A DNA stretch of 64,000 nucleotides, taken from Amphiura filiformis. Lineage: Eukaryota; Echinodermata; Ophiuroidea; Amphilepidida; Amphiuridae. The notes below the pieces were generated by a model. It did no database searches, had not been told where the DNA came from, and saw only the letters and a list, made by a program, of their open reading frames with translations. The stretch lies in NCBI RefSeq assembly GCF_039555335.1, contig NC_092628.1, positions 36,354,965 to 36,418,964 of the forward strand, in the 5' to 3' direction. Each line of letters starts with the position of its first letter. Position 1 is the stretch's first letter. The position numbers and the translations under genes are program-made. Positions 10,802-21,155 of the stretch are shown here, piece after piece.

Positions 10802-12167
10802 CACCAGTTGGAGCTTCTGCAACCTCTATGCAGAACTTCCGATAGTGGATTAACTGCGCACGGTGGACGCAAGGAATCCACTGACGGATTTTCTGCGCAC
10901 GTGCGCTGCAACTCCCCACAGTGGATTCCCTGTGACCGTGCGCAGAAACACTCCACCGGCGCCTATATGTATACGGAGGGGGGTTACAGCGCATGTGCGC
11001 CGAAAATCCATCAGTGGATTCCCTGCAACCGTGCGCAGAAATAATCCACCGGCGCCTATATACGGAGGGTATCAGCAAGGGGCTGACAGTGATTCGCCGA
11101 TTCTCCAAATTTGGCCAAATTTGCACGCTACGGTATGCTATACAGAAGTTGCCGGGAATTACAAATTTGGTACCAGCATGGGAGCCGCCATCTTCGGAAA
11201 AGGGGGTGCTGGCCCCAGACAAACGAGAACCTAGACCAATAACTTTGACTCGCGTAGTGAAGCCGACACTGCTTAGCAACGAATTTGACAAGGACGCATA
11301 CCCGGACGCAAACAAGCAGACGTGTTCGCGTCTATGGAACATGTTGCATTTGACGCGGCGAAAACGGCGCAGTAATCACGCAAACGATCGCGTCAAACAT
11401 GTATGAGATATTTCTCCGCGCCTAGTAACCCCGTCAATCCGTCAATATCACCTTGGATACGGGGCTTCACCTCCCGCTGTGGTAAAGGATGGGCAGTAAT
11501 AGGTCTAGGTGGTAGTGTCTATGGTGCTGGCGACCGTCGACTCGACGGTCGCCAGCACCCCCGAACGCGCCCAGCAGCTCCCAGCACCATGACTACGCGT
11601 AACAGTACGCGTTCCCGACTGTCAATCATCAAGGGTCAATCACCTCGAGCTTGACAACGATATCTGAATAGACTATTGCCAAGTCTTACGTGTAGGCGCG
11701 AAATCAAGGTTAATTTTTGTGATTGAAACAGTATTTTACTTTGTATAAATCTTGGTCTGGAGAGTGGGATTGTTGGTCGATTTGATGTATTTAATAAATT
11801 AAGTTAATGGATGCGCTAAAAATATTATTAAAAGTATTAAAAATAGCTATTCAACATTTGAAAAATCCCGTGAAAAATACGCTGTTGCAGGCTTGAAAAG
11901 GTCTAACCTTGATTGCAGCAAGCCGTGATTTTCACGGGTAATTTTATTTCTTGAACGCGGAGCACGGGCGCGATGCAGCCGGTAGAAATCGCGGTAGTGT
12001 TCCAGGCCTACGCGGTGGCAGGGTAATGGCGGCATCCATAGTTTTATTACATTTATCTTCGAGTGACGCTTCCCAATCTTATTTATTCCCTGGTATCAGT
12101 GGATTCCTTGCGTCCACCGAGCCACTATCGGAAGTTCTGCGTAGGGGTCGCAGAAGCTCCACTGGTG
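10802..12167. mobile_element. GC-rich 1.37-kb TIR element with internal dyads
   Basis: Imperfect terminal inverted repeats of about 85 bp. The left end begins CACCAGTTGGAGCTTCTGC and the right end finishes GCAGAAGCTCCACTGGTG. Both arms contain CAGAACTTCCGATAGTGG and GGTGGACGCAAGGAATCCAC or complements. Just inside the left arm, repeats combine GTGCGCAGAAA with TCCACCGG or GTGGATTCCCTG dyads (10870-11060). GCTA flanks both ends at slightly different offsets. No transposase is recognisable; open frames through it look like repeat artefacts. Confidence 0.75.
11523..11559. repeat. 37-bp perfect palindrome
   Basis: Two 18-bp arms, GGTGCTGGCGACCGTCGA and its exact complement, flank one central base. 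It is a strong GC-rich hairpin in the middle of the 10802-12167 element. Confidence 0.9.
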
Positions 12168-12738
12168 ATGCTAGGTGAATTCAAATTTGCCATCAAACTG
12201 CATCATTTTACATACCGGTATCAAATTAAAGCCCTTGAGTAAAGAAAGCCAAAACTGAAAACATTTTTGTCATAGCACTTTCCGTTACAAAGTTACATCT
12301 TGTCAAAGATTGACTTGAAATCATCAAAAAGATTCTGCTAGCAAAATTCCCCAAAATGGCATTTAGGGGTGTTTCTAGATCTTGGTCTCATGGCGATAGC
12401 AGCTTTTTTTAATGGAACTGCTATCAAAATCCTCTAAAATTCCATGTGCGACTTGATTATCACCATAAAAATCATATATTTGGGTCAAGTGAAGTATAGA
12501 AAACATATTTATGTAGGTTTCCTTCACCGACCTATTCTCGAAAAAAAAATTCAAATTTCTATGTAAATATGCATTGTGTTTGGGCCCCGGTCTCGGCGAA
12601 TTTCGCTGACTAGCAAATGTGTTAACTAAGGTTTGCCTGGGATACCTAGATCATGTACATACATGCTAGTTCCAATAATAATTGGAACTCACGTCTAAGG
12701 CAGAAAATATAAGACTCGTAACACTTATAGTTCCAATA
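12168..12738. other. Noncoding DNA, nothing recognised
   Basis: Ordinary A+T-rich sequence. A short inverted pair around TTCCAATAATAATTGGAA is present at 12670-12687. Confidence 0.55.
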
Positions 12739-13161
12739 GGTGACCCCGGCCATCCGGGTACTTATTTTACATGACGCTACAGTGCCTACACTTACGCTTT
12801 TCAACCCACAATATACCGTGGAGCAGTGCGACTAGTTGAAGACTTGTAACAGAGGCTGATTCAGTTTGTTGACATTTTGTTTTGACCTCGAATCAAGCAT
12901 ATTTCGGGCCGATTTCGGTAAAATAAGGGTTAAATACTTGGCGAAAATTGCATTTTATGTGAAGCTGAACACATGAACATGTAGAGGAGAGTCTTTATTT
13001 TTGTTGTTGGCTGGAGGCCTCATGTCGAGAAGTATTAGAAATGGTAGTATTTTGGCCGATTTGAAAAGGGACAAACCACAGAAAACTACAAATTTGACTT
13101 CTGAATCGGATTTGTTGTCAACGGAGGTCAACGGCTTGTGACGTCACTCCGGGGTCACCTA
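12737..13161. mobile_element. TA-flanked element, TIR GGTGACCCCGG
   Basis: TA flanks a 421-bp segment that starts GGTGACCCCGG and ends CCGGGGTCACC. The TIR is short (11 bp) and the interior is not palindromic. No coding frame. Tc1/mariner-type mobilisation is inferred from the TA site only. Confidence 0.6.
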
Positions 13162-13228
13162 TAATGGGAACTCAATGTGCAGCCGCAATCTAGCGTACAT
13201 TCATACATTATACATACAGTGCTCGTGA

Positions 13229-13500
13229 TTGGTCGAGAGCCGGGCATAAACAGTGTTTATGCCCGGTATCCCGGATGTGAGATCGCTGGATAGGGAAAAT
13301 GAAGGAAAATCATGTTTTAATGTTACTTGTAGTTTTTTGTCATTATTTTGATGAAATAAGAATCACAAAATGTTCTGGTATATGTTTGAACAACCGTTAC
13401 GCTATGTAACAGTATGCGTGGTATCCCGGATGTGCGATCACCGGGTAGGGAAAATGAAGGAAGATCGTGTTTTTTAAAAATTGTGTTATTATTTTGATGA
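13229..13500. repeat. Local palindrome and 50-bp direct duplication
   Basis: CCGGGCATAAACAGTGTTTA with its complementary continuation forms a hairpin near 13239-13266. A segment starting GGTATCCCGGATGTG and continuing AGGGAAAATGAAGGAA occurs at about 13265 and again at about 13419. The segment CACAAAATGTTCTGGTAT recurs near 13364 and 14511. Confidence 0.7.
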
Positions 13501-13517
13501 TGAAGAAGGAGGTGGCC

Positions 13518-13607
13518 TATGCTTCACCCTAGCAGGGCATAGACAATGCGAAACACAAATTTAATTTGTGTTTCGCATTGTCTTACGCCCTGCTAGGGTG
13601 AAGCATA
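13518..13607. repeat. 90-bp near-perfect inverted repeat
   Basis: TATGCTTCACCCTAGCAGGGC and its continuation to ACACAAAT pair with the following ATTTGTGT...GAAGCATA across a 3-base centre. It is the junction at which the tandem tRNA-like units begin, and its left arm is an inverted copy of a unit's end. Confidence 0.85.
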
Positions 13608-14480
13608 TACATTTTGTATGCCAGCTCCGATTATTTAATATATAATTGGCCGCTTGAGACACAATGAGAGAGTTATCATGGGGACTTAAGTTGAGATTGC
13701 CCGAGTACCGACTGTGGACCGGTAATCCAGCGACCGGGGTTCAATCCCCGCTGATGAGTCCTGATTTTTTCTCTCTCAATATTTCCATATGCCAGTTTGC
13801 TCGAGCCCCAATCACGCCATTTAAATGATAATTTCTCGAGCTTGCATCGTTTATTTCCGATCCTCGCATATATTAATTTGTGTTTCGCATTGTCTTACGC
13901 CCTGCTAGGGTGAAGCATATAGGCCACCTCCTTCTTCATTATTTAATATATAATTGGCCGCTTGAGACACAATGAGAGAGTTATCATGGGGACTTAAGTT
14001 GAGATTGCCCGAGTACCGACTGTGAACTCAGGTTGTACAGTGGTAAAGTTCTGGACCGGTAATCCAGCGACCGGGGTTCAATCCCCGCTGAGTCCTGATT
14101 TTTTCTCTCTCAATATTTCCATATGCCAGTTTGCTCGAGCCCCAATCACGCCATTTAAATTATAATTTCTCGGGCTTGCATCGTTTATTTCCGATTTTCG
14201 CATATATTAATTTGTGTTTCGCATTGTCTTTGCCCTGCTAGGGTGAAGCATATAGGCCACCTCCTTCTTCATTATTTAATATATAATTGGCCGCTTGAGA
14301 CACAATGAGAGAGTTATCATGGGGACTTAAGTTGAGATTGCCCGAGTACCGACTGTGAACTCAGGTTGTACAGTGGTAAAGCTCTGGACCGTAATCCAGC
14401 GACCGGGTTCAATCCCGCTGAGTCCTGATTTTTCTCTCTCAATATTTCCATATGCCAGTTTGCTCGAGCCCCAATCACGC
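13568..14480 (+). repeat. Three tandem ~330-bp units with tRNA-like cores
   Basis: Units of about 310-335 bp start near 13568, 13876 and 14210. Shared order: GTGTTTCGCATTGTCTT, CCGCTTGAGACACAATGAGA, a tRNA-like core, CTGATTTTTTCTCTCTCAAT, then CCAATCACGCCATTTAAAT. Unit 2 is the most complete. Unit 1 lacks the 5' half of the core and unit 3 has lost several bases. Confidence 0.8.
14024..14095 (+). repeat. tRNA-like sequence (SINE-type head), unit 2
   Basis: About 72 nt. The ends CTCAG and CTGAG can pair as an acceptor-like stem. TTGTACAGTGG resembles a pol III A box and GGTTCAATCCC matches the B-box consensus. An arm CTGGA...TCCAG encloses CCGGTAA, which would give a GGT anticodon (Thr), but the base before the anticodon is C rather than T and the D arm is poor. 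I therefore call it tRNA-derived, not a functional tRNA. Partial copies are at 13717-13761 and 14356-14425. Confidence 0.6.
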
Positions 14481-15321
14481 CATTTAAATTATTTTGATGA
14501 AATAGTAATCACAAAATGTTCTGGTATGTATGAACGGGGTTCATTCATATATTTGAATTTGAATATAAATTAGGGGTTCATTCATATATTTTCATGACTA
14601 GTCGTTGGTCGTTAGTGTTTTTTTATTTTTCCATGTCTTGAAATGAAAATCCTGCAATGGTAATTTACTTACAGTGGGTTTCTCCAACACCCCCCACATC
14701 ACACACCCACCCACAAATTATAGGCCCTATTTCATCATATGTAATCCCCTTTCAGCCTGCAGATTTAAAAAGTATAAAAAAAATCACAATATTAGCTATT
14801 TTCTAATTTGTAAGGAAAGCATAGAAACAGTACCGGTATGTGTTGTTTTCTTCTAGTATAATAGGTCAGAGGTCATCTATCATTGATAGACGTCCTGTAA
14901 AATCATCCCTGCCAATTTTGCTTCGGGAATCTGGCCAAATGCGTTGTTAGAGTGTTTTAGCAAGCCACCAGGAAATCATTGGTTCATAATTTCTTTCTTC
15001 TCTGCTCCTGGAACTGTGATATTTTGACTATTTCTATATCATCGTTGACACCCTCAAACATATGAATATGGCAGCACTGCTGAATTCTACGACTCGGCCT
15101 TTTCAAATCGGATCAATAAACATGCTGTTGATATTAGGAATTAAAATAGCCAAAATTTAAATGTTGTAGTTTAAAGTCAAAACTGAAGGCAAGTTCAAAT
15201 AGAACTCGCTAGCACACAAGACAAGGAAAAAGGAAGAGGGAGTGGGAAGTAGAAAAACAGAAAGAAAGAAAATGCACATGGTCCATGCGTGATAAAGATT
15301 ATTCACAATGCATGTGGATAG
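14481..15321. other. Noncoding DNA, nothing recognised
   Basis: No gene or RNA identified. The frames seen are short and without recognisable similarity. Confidence 0.55.
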
Positions 15322-16318
15322 AATGACTGACATTATGCTTGACAAAACCAAGTGAAATTTTAACTCACTACAATATTTCGTCCTACGCGTCGGAGGACTT
15401 CATCAGGTATGACTGATCTGGTCATCTGATCCACTTGAGACTGGATTCCGGTGTTGTTTAACATCTTTTCCAGTCTTTAAAAGTGGGTCGTAACGTGGCT
15501 TAGGAAATATGTGCCCTCCTCTCTGTTCAAGGTCTTACTCCCCCTTCTTCTTATCTCCATGGCTTCCCGAACCTCTCTAGACCTGTCGTGCTCCCGCCCA
15601 AGGATCTTTGATTCATCCCAATTTATTACATGGTTGGCCCGTGCAACATGATCAGATATTGCTGATTTAGTCTGTTCCTTTTCTGATAACTTGCGCTCAG
15701 AGCGGGTGTATTTTTTTGTTGGTGGCCTTATTGACTTCAGCTTTGTGTTCTGCCATTCTAGTTCCAAACATGCGCAAGTTTCGCCAACATAAGACTGATC
15801 ACAATTTTTGCATCCAATTTCGTAGATGCAATTTCCTGTTTTCTCCTTGTCTCGTTTATCCTTTGGGTGGACTAAAATGCATCTAAGAGTTTGGTGGGGT
15901 TTCATGGCTGTATCTACCTTATGTTTTTTGAAAATTCTTTGTATCCGCTCTGATAAGCCATTCACATAAGGGATAACCACCATACCTTTGCTTCGCTCTT
16001 CAGTGGTCTTACTTTTCTTTGGGTTTGGTTTATTGGCGTTTTAGATTTTGTTTTGCATTTGATCTTTCACTTTGTCCATCGTCCATTTCGGGTAGCCACA
16101 GTTTTTTAGGGCTGTACGTATATGCTCTTCTTCTTTTTATCACCTGTTTACGACCCACTTTTAAAGACTGGAAAAGAGGTTAAACAACACCGGAATCCAG
16201 TCTCAAGTGGATCAGATGACCAGATCAGTCATACCTGATGAAGTCCTCCGACGCATAGGACGAAATATTGTAGTGAGTTAAAATGTCACTTGGTTTTGTC
16301 AAGCATAATGTCAGTCAT
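15322..16318 (-). mobile_element. Truncated Penelope-like element between inverted repeats
   Basis: 170-bp arms at 15322-15491 and 16149-16318 are near-exact reverse complements. Both contain ACTGACATTATGCTTGACAA and ACTCACTACAATATTTCGTC or complements. Between them, on the minus strand, is the C-terminal GIY-YIG endonuclease part of a Penelope-like retroelement. Penelope-like elements are known to carry repeats in direct or inverted orientation. The reverse transcriptase core is missing, so this is a dead, internally truncated copy. Confidence 0.8.
15477..16140 (-). pseudogene. Penelope-like GIY-YIG endonuclease domain remnant
   Basis: Read on the minus strand, the frame runs from about 16140 to a TAA at 15477, broken once by an in-frame TAA near 16040. 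The part before the stop contains EEHIRTALKNCGYPKWTMD. After it come VVIPYVNGLSERIQRIFKKH, LRCILVHPKDK, and the endonuclease motifs CIYEIGCKNCDQSYVGET and SAISDHVARANHVINWDESK, then EVREAMEIRRR. This order is characteristic of the Penelope-like element C-terminus: a linker, then GIY-YIG with a CxxC insertion. The last residues are encoded inside the left inverted repeat. No reverse transcriptase motifs precede it. The assignment rests on motif recognition and was not searched against a database. Confidence 0.8.
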
Positions 16319-16680
16319 TTTATTTAACCAACAAACCTGATGAACTTATTCAACGCATGTGGATAGGCCTGTTGATCAAAGTTTTTAAGCCAAAAATAAC
16401 TAAAACCAAAGAATGTGAAATACTGTAACAAATTCACATGAAATATGCCTAAATAGGTAGTGATACAAGGTCTACAAAAACCTGGAAAATGTAAGCAGCA
16501 AGAGGGCCTACAGTATGAAAGCCAAAATGTGAAATGACACATCAAACTCAAACATGTACATGTAGGTCCAGTAATAAATGCAAGCAAAAAGCCAAAATGT
16601 GAAATGACACATCAAACATGTACATGTAGGTCCAGTAATAAATGCAAGCAAAATCCACAGACCTACTATACATATACTGC
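16319..16680. repeat. Noncoding stretch with ~67-bp direct duplication
   Basis: Two adjacent copies, about 16520-16588 and 16589-16653, share AGCCAAAATGTGAAATGACA and CATGTAGGTCCAGTAATAAA. Nothing else is recognised. Confidence 0.75.
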
Positions 16681-17652
16681 GCCAAAAAAGTATCCTTACA
16701 CTTGGAAAAATAATCACAATTTCAAAACTGAACCATATTGGGGTGAATTTGGTTTTTTAATAGATGCACTATCTAATCTGGCACATTTTGACACCCTATT
16801 GAATCCAATGTGACTTCAAGAAGCAAAGTTGCAAGCATTTGATCAGACGAAGGTCTGGTTTTAAAGTGACAAACTGGCCTATTCAAAACTCCACAGACTA
16901 GACATCTGGTTTGAGAGTGGTGAATGGCTAATTTGTGTGTGCCTTTAATTTTTAAAAACAAAAGGAACAAAAGAAAACTGAGTGAAACAAAAGAGCTGAC
17001 AAATAAAATGTAAAGTACAGAGAAGTAAAAACTGCTTTAAATAAAGCTTCATTGAAGAAACTGTTGTGTCTTTGTTGCACTTTTTGGCTCTTTTGGCGCC
17101 TTGTACAGGCCTTGCCGTTTGAGGCGAGTGATCGCTCTCGCGAGCGAGCCCAAACTCCATTTCTAGTGAGCAATTTTCCACTCGCCAAAAACACTAAATA
17201 TCACTCGCGAATTTCCCAAAATCAGCCATCGAATCAGCCAATTCAGCATTTAGCCGATTCTGTGCCCCCTAACCGGAGAAAGTCACAAATTTTAGTGCAC
17301 TTTGCGCGAATTTCAACATAAATACCGTTATCTGACCGAAGCACTATTTGATATACCCAAATTAGTGAAAATTCGACCACTCGCCTAGCATCATGCTAGC
17401 GAGTGATGAACCACTCGCCTTTGAAATCTAGACGGCAAAGCCTGCTTGTATAGGCCAGTTTGTCACTTTTAAAACGGGACCTTCGTCTATTCAATTGCTT
17501 GTAACTTTACTTCTTGAGGTCACATTGGATTCAATGTGGTTTCATAATGTGCAGGATTAAATAGCGCATCTATTAAAAAATAAATCTACCCCAATATGGT
17601 TCAGTTGTGAAATTGTGATTATTTTTCCAAGTGTAAGAATACTTTTTTTGGC
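16681..17652. mobile_element. Fold-back element with ~205-bp arms
   Basis: The left end begins GCCAAAAAAGTATCCTTACA and the right end is its reverse complement (…GTGTAAGAATACTTTTTTTGGC). Pairing continues, with indels, through TTGATCAGACGAAGGTC and AGTGACAAACTGGCC to about 16890, and on the right from about 17452. The interior includes repeated CACTCGCC/GCGAGTG motifs near 17130-17420. No coding frame is recognisable. Confidence 0.8.
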
Positions 17653-18230
17653 ACAAACTAGAGATACACTGGCATGTTAATCTTTAACATTTAAGCCAAG
17701 TGGTTGGGTTGTCTGGAGTTTATAGATCCAGTATGCTCAAGTTTCTTCCGCATGAAGGCGTCAGTCTTTGGGGAGTTCATTTTATCCTTAATATATAGTA
17801 TATTGGTCAGGCTCAATTTGACTCTGTTAATCTTCTGGATGTCCAGAATAGGGATCTATAATGAAAAAAGACAAATGTGCAACATCTTTAATTTCTAGAT
17901 AAGTCCCTCATATTAAAATGATTTTTTTTAACAAAAACTTCTGACTCCCATACCCATCAAACCAGGTCAAGCAAGTCCTTTGAACTTTCAATTTGTGAGA
18001 CTAAAACAGTTTACATCCAACTCATCCTCCTTGATTGGAATATGTTGCACCCTCACATTATTGATGGTATTACTGTTTAAAATTCATTAAAGTCAGCTAT
18101 TAAAAAACATCTGGCCAATTCTGCATTGAATCAAGTAGCTGAATTTGTATACTGTACATTTATTTTTCAATTGGACCAACTTCGTGTTCTGACATATTTA
18201 TTTGAGTTGATTTCTCACTTACTGTTTCAG
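17653..18230. other. Region upstream of the ZFAT-like gene
   Basis: Noncoding. A pyrimidine-rich tract and TTTCAG at 18225-18230 form the splice acceptor of the first recognised coding exon. I cannot see a promoter or the upstream exon. Confidence 0.5.
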
Positions 18231-18635
18231 GTATAGATGACCTAAACATGGATACCTTCACATGTGGAACATGTAGCACTGTCGTCACTGATCTTGATGC
18301 TTTCCTCAGCCATAAACAAATAGGTACCTGTACCCCTGAGTCCACAAAAACATGTGAAAAGGATTCTGCATCCATCCTATCTGCCTCTGATTATATTGCT
18401 ATTCCCACCAAAGCAACTGGGGAAGCCTCCAGAATTGACGTCTCTGAGGGCTCCACTGAAAATCATGTGACAATCATTGAAGTTATTGCTGTGGATGATC
18501 CAAATCCAGCTGCTATTGCTGTAGATAATCTCAATCCTGCTACTGCTGTTGCTGTAGATAATCTGAATCCTGCTACTGCTGTTGCTTGTGGTGATGAGAA
18601 GCAGGAGAAAGTTGTTTTGGTTGAGTCTACAAAAG
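18231..18635 (+). CDS. ZFAT: ZFAT-like gene, coding exon 1
   Basis: The exon is bounded by TTTCAG before 18231 and AAAAG|GTAGGC after 18635. An ATG at 18248 has A at -3 and G at +4. Using it, the five exons total a whole number of codons (about 1,245 residues after removing one surplus base in exon 2), so it is the likely start, although the frame stays open through the 17 upstream bases. The exon encodes a degenerate finger (FTCGTC...DAFLSHKQ...C) and an acidic, threonine-rich segment. An 11-residue repeat based on AVAVDNLNPAT occurs about 2.5 times (18500-18590). It ends in phase 1, matching exon 2. ZFAT is known as a nuclear DNA-binding zinc-finger protein. Linking this exon to exon 2 is inference from phase and order. 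Confidence 0.65.
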
Positions 18636-19366
18636 GTAGGCATAATAAATATGCAAAATTTTTAATTTATAAAAAAAAACCATTTTGATGAAGTCAGTAC
18701 CAGCAGCTCAAAAAGTTTAACTCTGATCTGATTTCACAATTACATGTAGTGATTACATGATGGGAATAGTCCTGTTACACTCCTGGCTGAGTGATTTCAC
18801 ATTTCATCATTACACTCTTCTCATAGCTCAGCTCAAGGGCTAGATGAAGCTGTGCTGCATGGAGCTCCCCATCAAAGGTGTGGTCTAGTAATTAGGTAAA
18901 TTGATTGTTCACATAATTATACTATCTTGAATTAGACTAGTGTAAAGACTACATTTGACCAGCTTATGGAATAAAGCTGTGTGCAGTTTTATATGAGGGA
19001 TAAATCTAGTTCAAAGGAAAATACCCTATGGCATCCTGAGTCGTATGTGCATCCATCTGTTTGTGTGTCAGTCAGTCAGTAAATCAGTACGTCGGTCAAC
19101 AATTATTATGTAAGGTATTTTGGTGGCATGTGAACAGTTTAAATCCTATTGCAATCAAACTTGGGTCATAGCTGCACTATGGGAACTCTCATCTATTGGT
19201 GGTGTTCAAGGTCATATACTGAGGTCAAAGGTCATTTGAGGTCAACTTGTAAATAGGCTGAAAATACAAAATCTGGCCTCACATGAACAGTTTACATCCA
19301 ATTACAAATATTATTATGTTTTGATGAATCCAAGTGTGTGAAAATATTGGATCCAACACATAATAA

Positions 19367-19485
19367 TGATAAAATTGGATGCCTTACGCCCAATATTTAT
19401 TGGTCTCGCTATAAGTTTTAAAATATTCAATATCCAATATAGTTCGACCAATAAATATGGGCTCAATTGATCCAATTTTATATCA
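19367..19485. mobile_element. Hairpin element, TGATAAAATTGGA termini
   Basis: Starts TGATAAAATTGGATGC and ends GATCCAATTTTATATCA. Its inner arms CCAATATTTATTGGTCTCGC and GACCAATAAATATGGGCTC pair with each other. The outer ends match the hairpins at 33761, 34224, 41002 and 41466, but the inner stem sequence is different. Confidence 0.75.
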
Positions 19486-19906
19486 CACGTGAGTCAAATC
19501 TGCATTATGGGAGCTTAAATGTAATGGTGGTGTTCAAGGTCACATACTGAAGTCAAAGGTCATTTGAGGTCAAATTGGCCAAAAATGAAAAAAGGATGTC
19601 ACAAAAACATTTACTATGTGTAGTGTTCTCTACCCATATCTTTGGAGGATCTATCTGGGACTGCCGTCCCTATTATTTTAGAGTTTCATACTTAAAACTT
19701 TGTAATACAATAACCATCCAACTGAGCTGAGTCAAGTCTTACTTTATAAGTATGATGTATTGTTATTGTATTAGATCCAAACTGAACTTCAAAACTAATA
19801 TGCAGATATATGGCATGCAGTTTGAAGTAAGGATGTCTTATATGGCTTGACTTCAGTATTTATCAGGATTGCTATGTTCTTGAAGAGGTTCATTAGGTTC
19901 ATCTTT

Positions 19907-20754
19907 TCAAAATCAAAAATTATTTACTGATCTGACAATTTTGACCATCTTGGAAGCTGCGGTGGCTATCTTCAGAGTGATGTTTGTGGATCTGACTTCT
20001 GTACACCAACAGAGGGTACATTGCCTTAGTAACACATAGTCTGTATCAAAATGATGGGTACCCATTAGTCCGAATAATCAGACCCAGAACAAATTATTAA
20101 TTTCTGACATTATCGTGTACTGGGTCTGAACTGTTTTCATTCGAAATCTTGATGGCAAATTGGACAATAGAAGCACATGGTGCTACTTCACAGTTTTTTA
20201 ATCCCCTATTCATGTTGCGTGAATCACTGATTTAGTCTCTATTGAGAACCATCCTTTTGATACTTGAGTATTTGGACAAGCGGAACAGGTTTGACAGGCC
20301 CCTTTGTCTACCTCTCTGTTTAGTAAACAAACGAGGAGGTCGAAATCGCCTCCTCGCCGAATCTGAAAGTCAGCGTAATAGTACGGCACTAGGTACCCAT
20401 CAGTTTTGGCCATTTATTGACACATGACAATCCTATGTACTTCTTCAATATGTGTAAAATTGAATACTCAAGGTACACACAGGATTTACAGGGTTTTTTG
20501 ACCTTTATAACATAAACATTCATCTATAAATAAGGCAGCTCCTATGGTGCATTTTGATGTGGCAGTCTTGTCCATAATCACTGGAAACTGATGGGTACCA
20601 ATCATTTGATGCATCCTGTACACATATGATCATCTTCTAGATGCTAGTGCACCCTCTTTGTGTGCAGAATTTGGATCCAGACACACCTCTCTGAAGATGG
20701 CCATCATCTAAGATGATTGAAACTGTCTGGTCAGTAAATAATGTTTGGTTTTGA
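19907..20754. mobile_element. 848-bp TIR element in intron 1
   Basis: About 115-bp imperfect inverted ends. The left has TCAAAATCAAAAATTATTTA, CTATCTTCAGAG and ACAGAGGGTACA; the right carries the complements in reverse order, ending GTTTGGTTTTGA. GATGGGTACC is also found in both orientations inside (20053, 20390, 20590). Noncoding. Confidence 0.7.
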
Positions 20755-21155
20755 CAAGATCAAATGTATAGGATTGCCATGACTGATAGGTTTGGGGCAG
20801 GCTACAAATTGTTTTATTTCAATTTTAAAAAATGAGGTGGGATTTTTATGGAGTCTCAACCATTTCTGCAATGTTACTATTAATTTGTGTTCATAAAACA
20901 CACTTTTCGATCAGATAATCTTTTAATCATGAAACAAAAGGCGCTATATACTATTTATCTTAGGGAGTTAATGATCTCTGTGTGCATTTAACTGGACAAA
21001 GCTTCAAATCGTGCTCGTTTGCTCAAAGCAATGGCTCACACACAATTAAAGATACTGTACCGCATAGATGTGCACGGCAAACATCTATCTCAATGCATTG
21101 ACTTCACGAAAAATAGTATACAATAATGATTTATTTGTTTTCTTGTGTTTTACAG

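Larger units (their letters stand above)
18636..21155 (+). other. Intron 1 of the ZFAT-like gene
   Basis: 2.5-kb intron with a GTAGGC donor and TTTTACAG acceptor. It contains a 119-bp hairpin element (19367-19485) and an 848-bp TIR element (19907-20754). Segments resembling GGTGTTCAAGGTCAnATACTGA are duplicated near 19200 and 19533. No other gene seen. Confidence 0.7.

Noticed and set aside
10797-11342. Minus-strand open frame of 181 codons and overlapping plus frames
   Set aside because: It follows the GC-rich TIR and dyads of the 10802 element; equal-length frames exist on both strands, as expected for palindromic GC-rich DNA.
14024-14095. Functional tRNA-Thr gene
   Set aside because: The anticodon loop lacks the invariant T before the anticodon, the D arm is poor, and it sits in a repeated unit with decayed copies.
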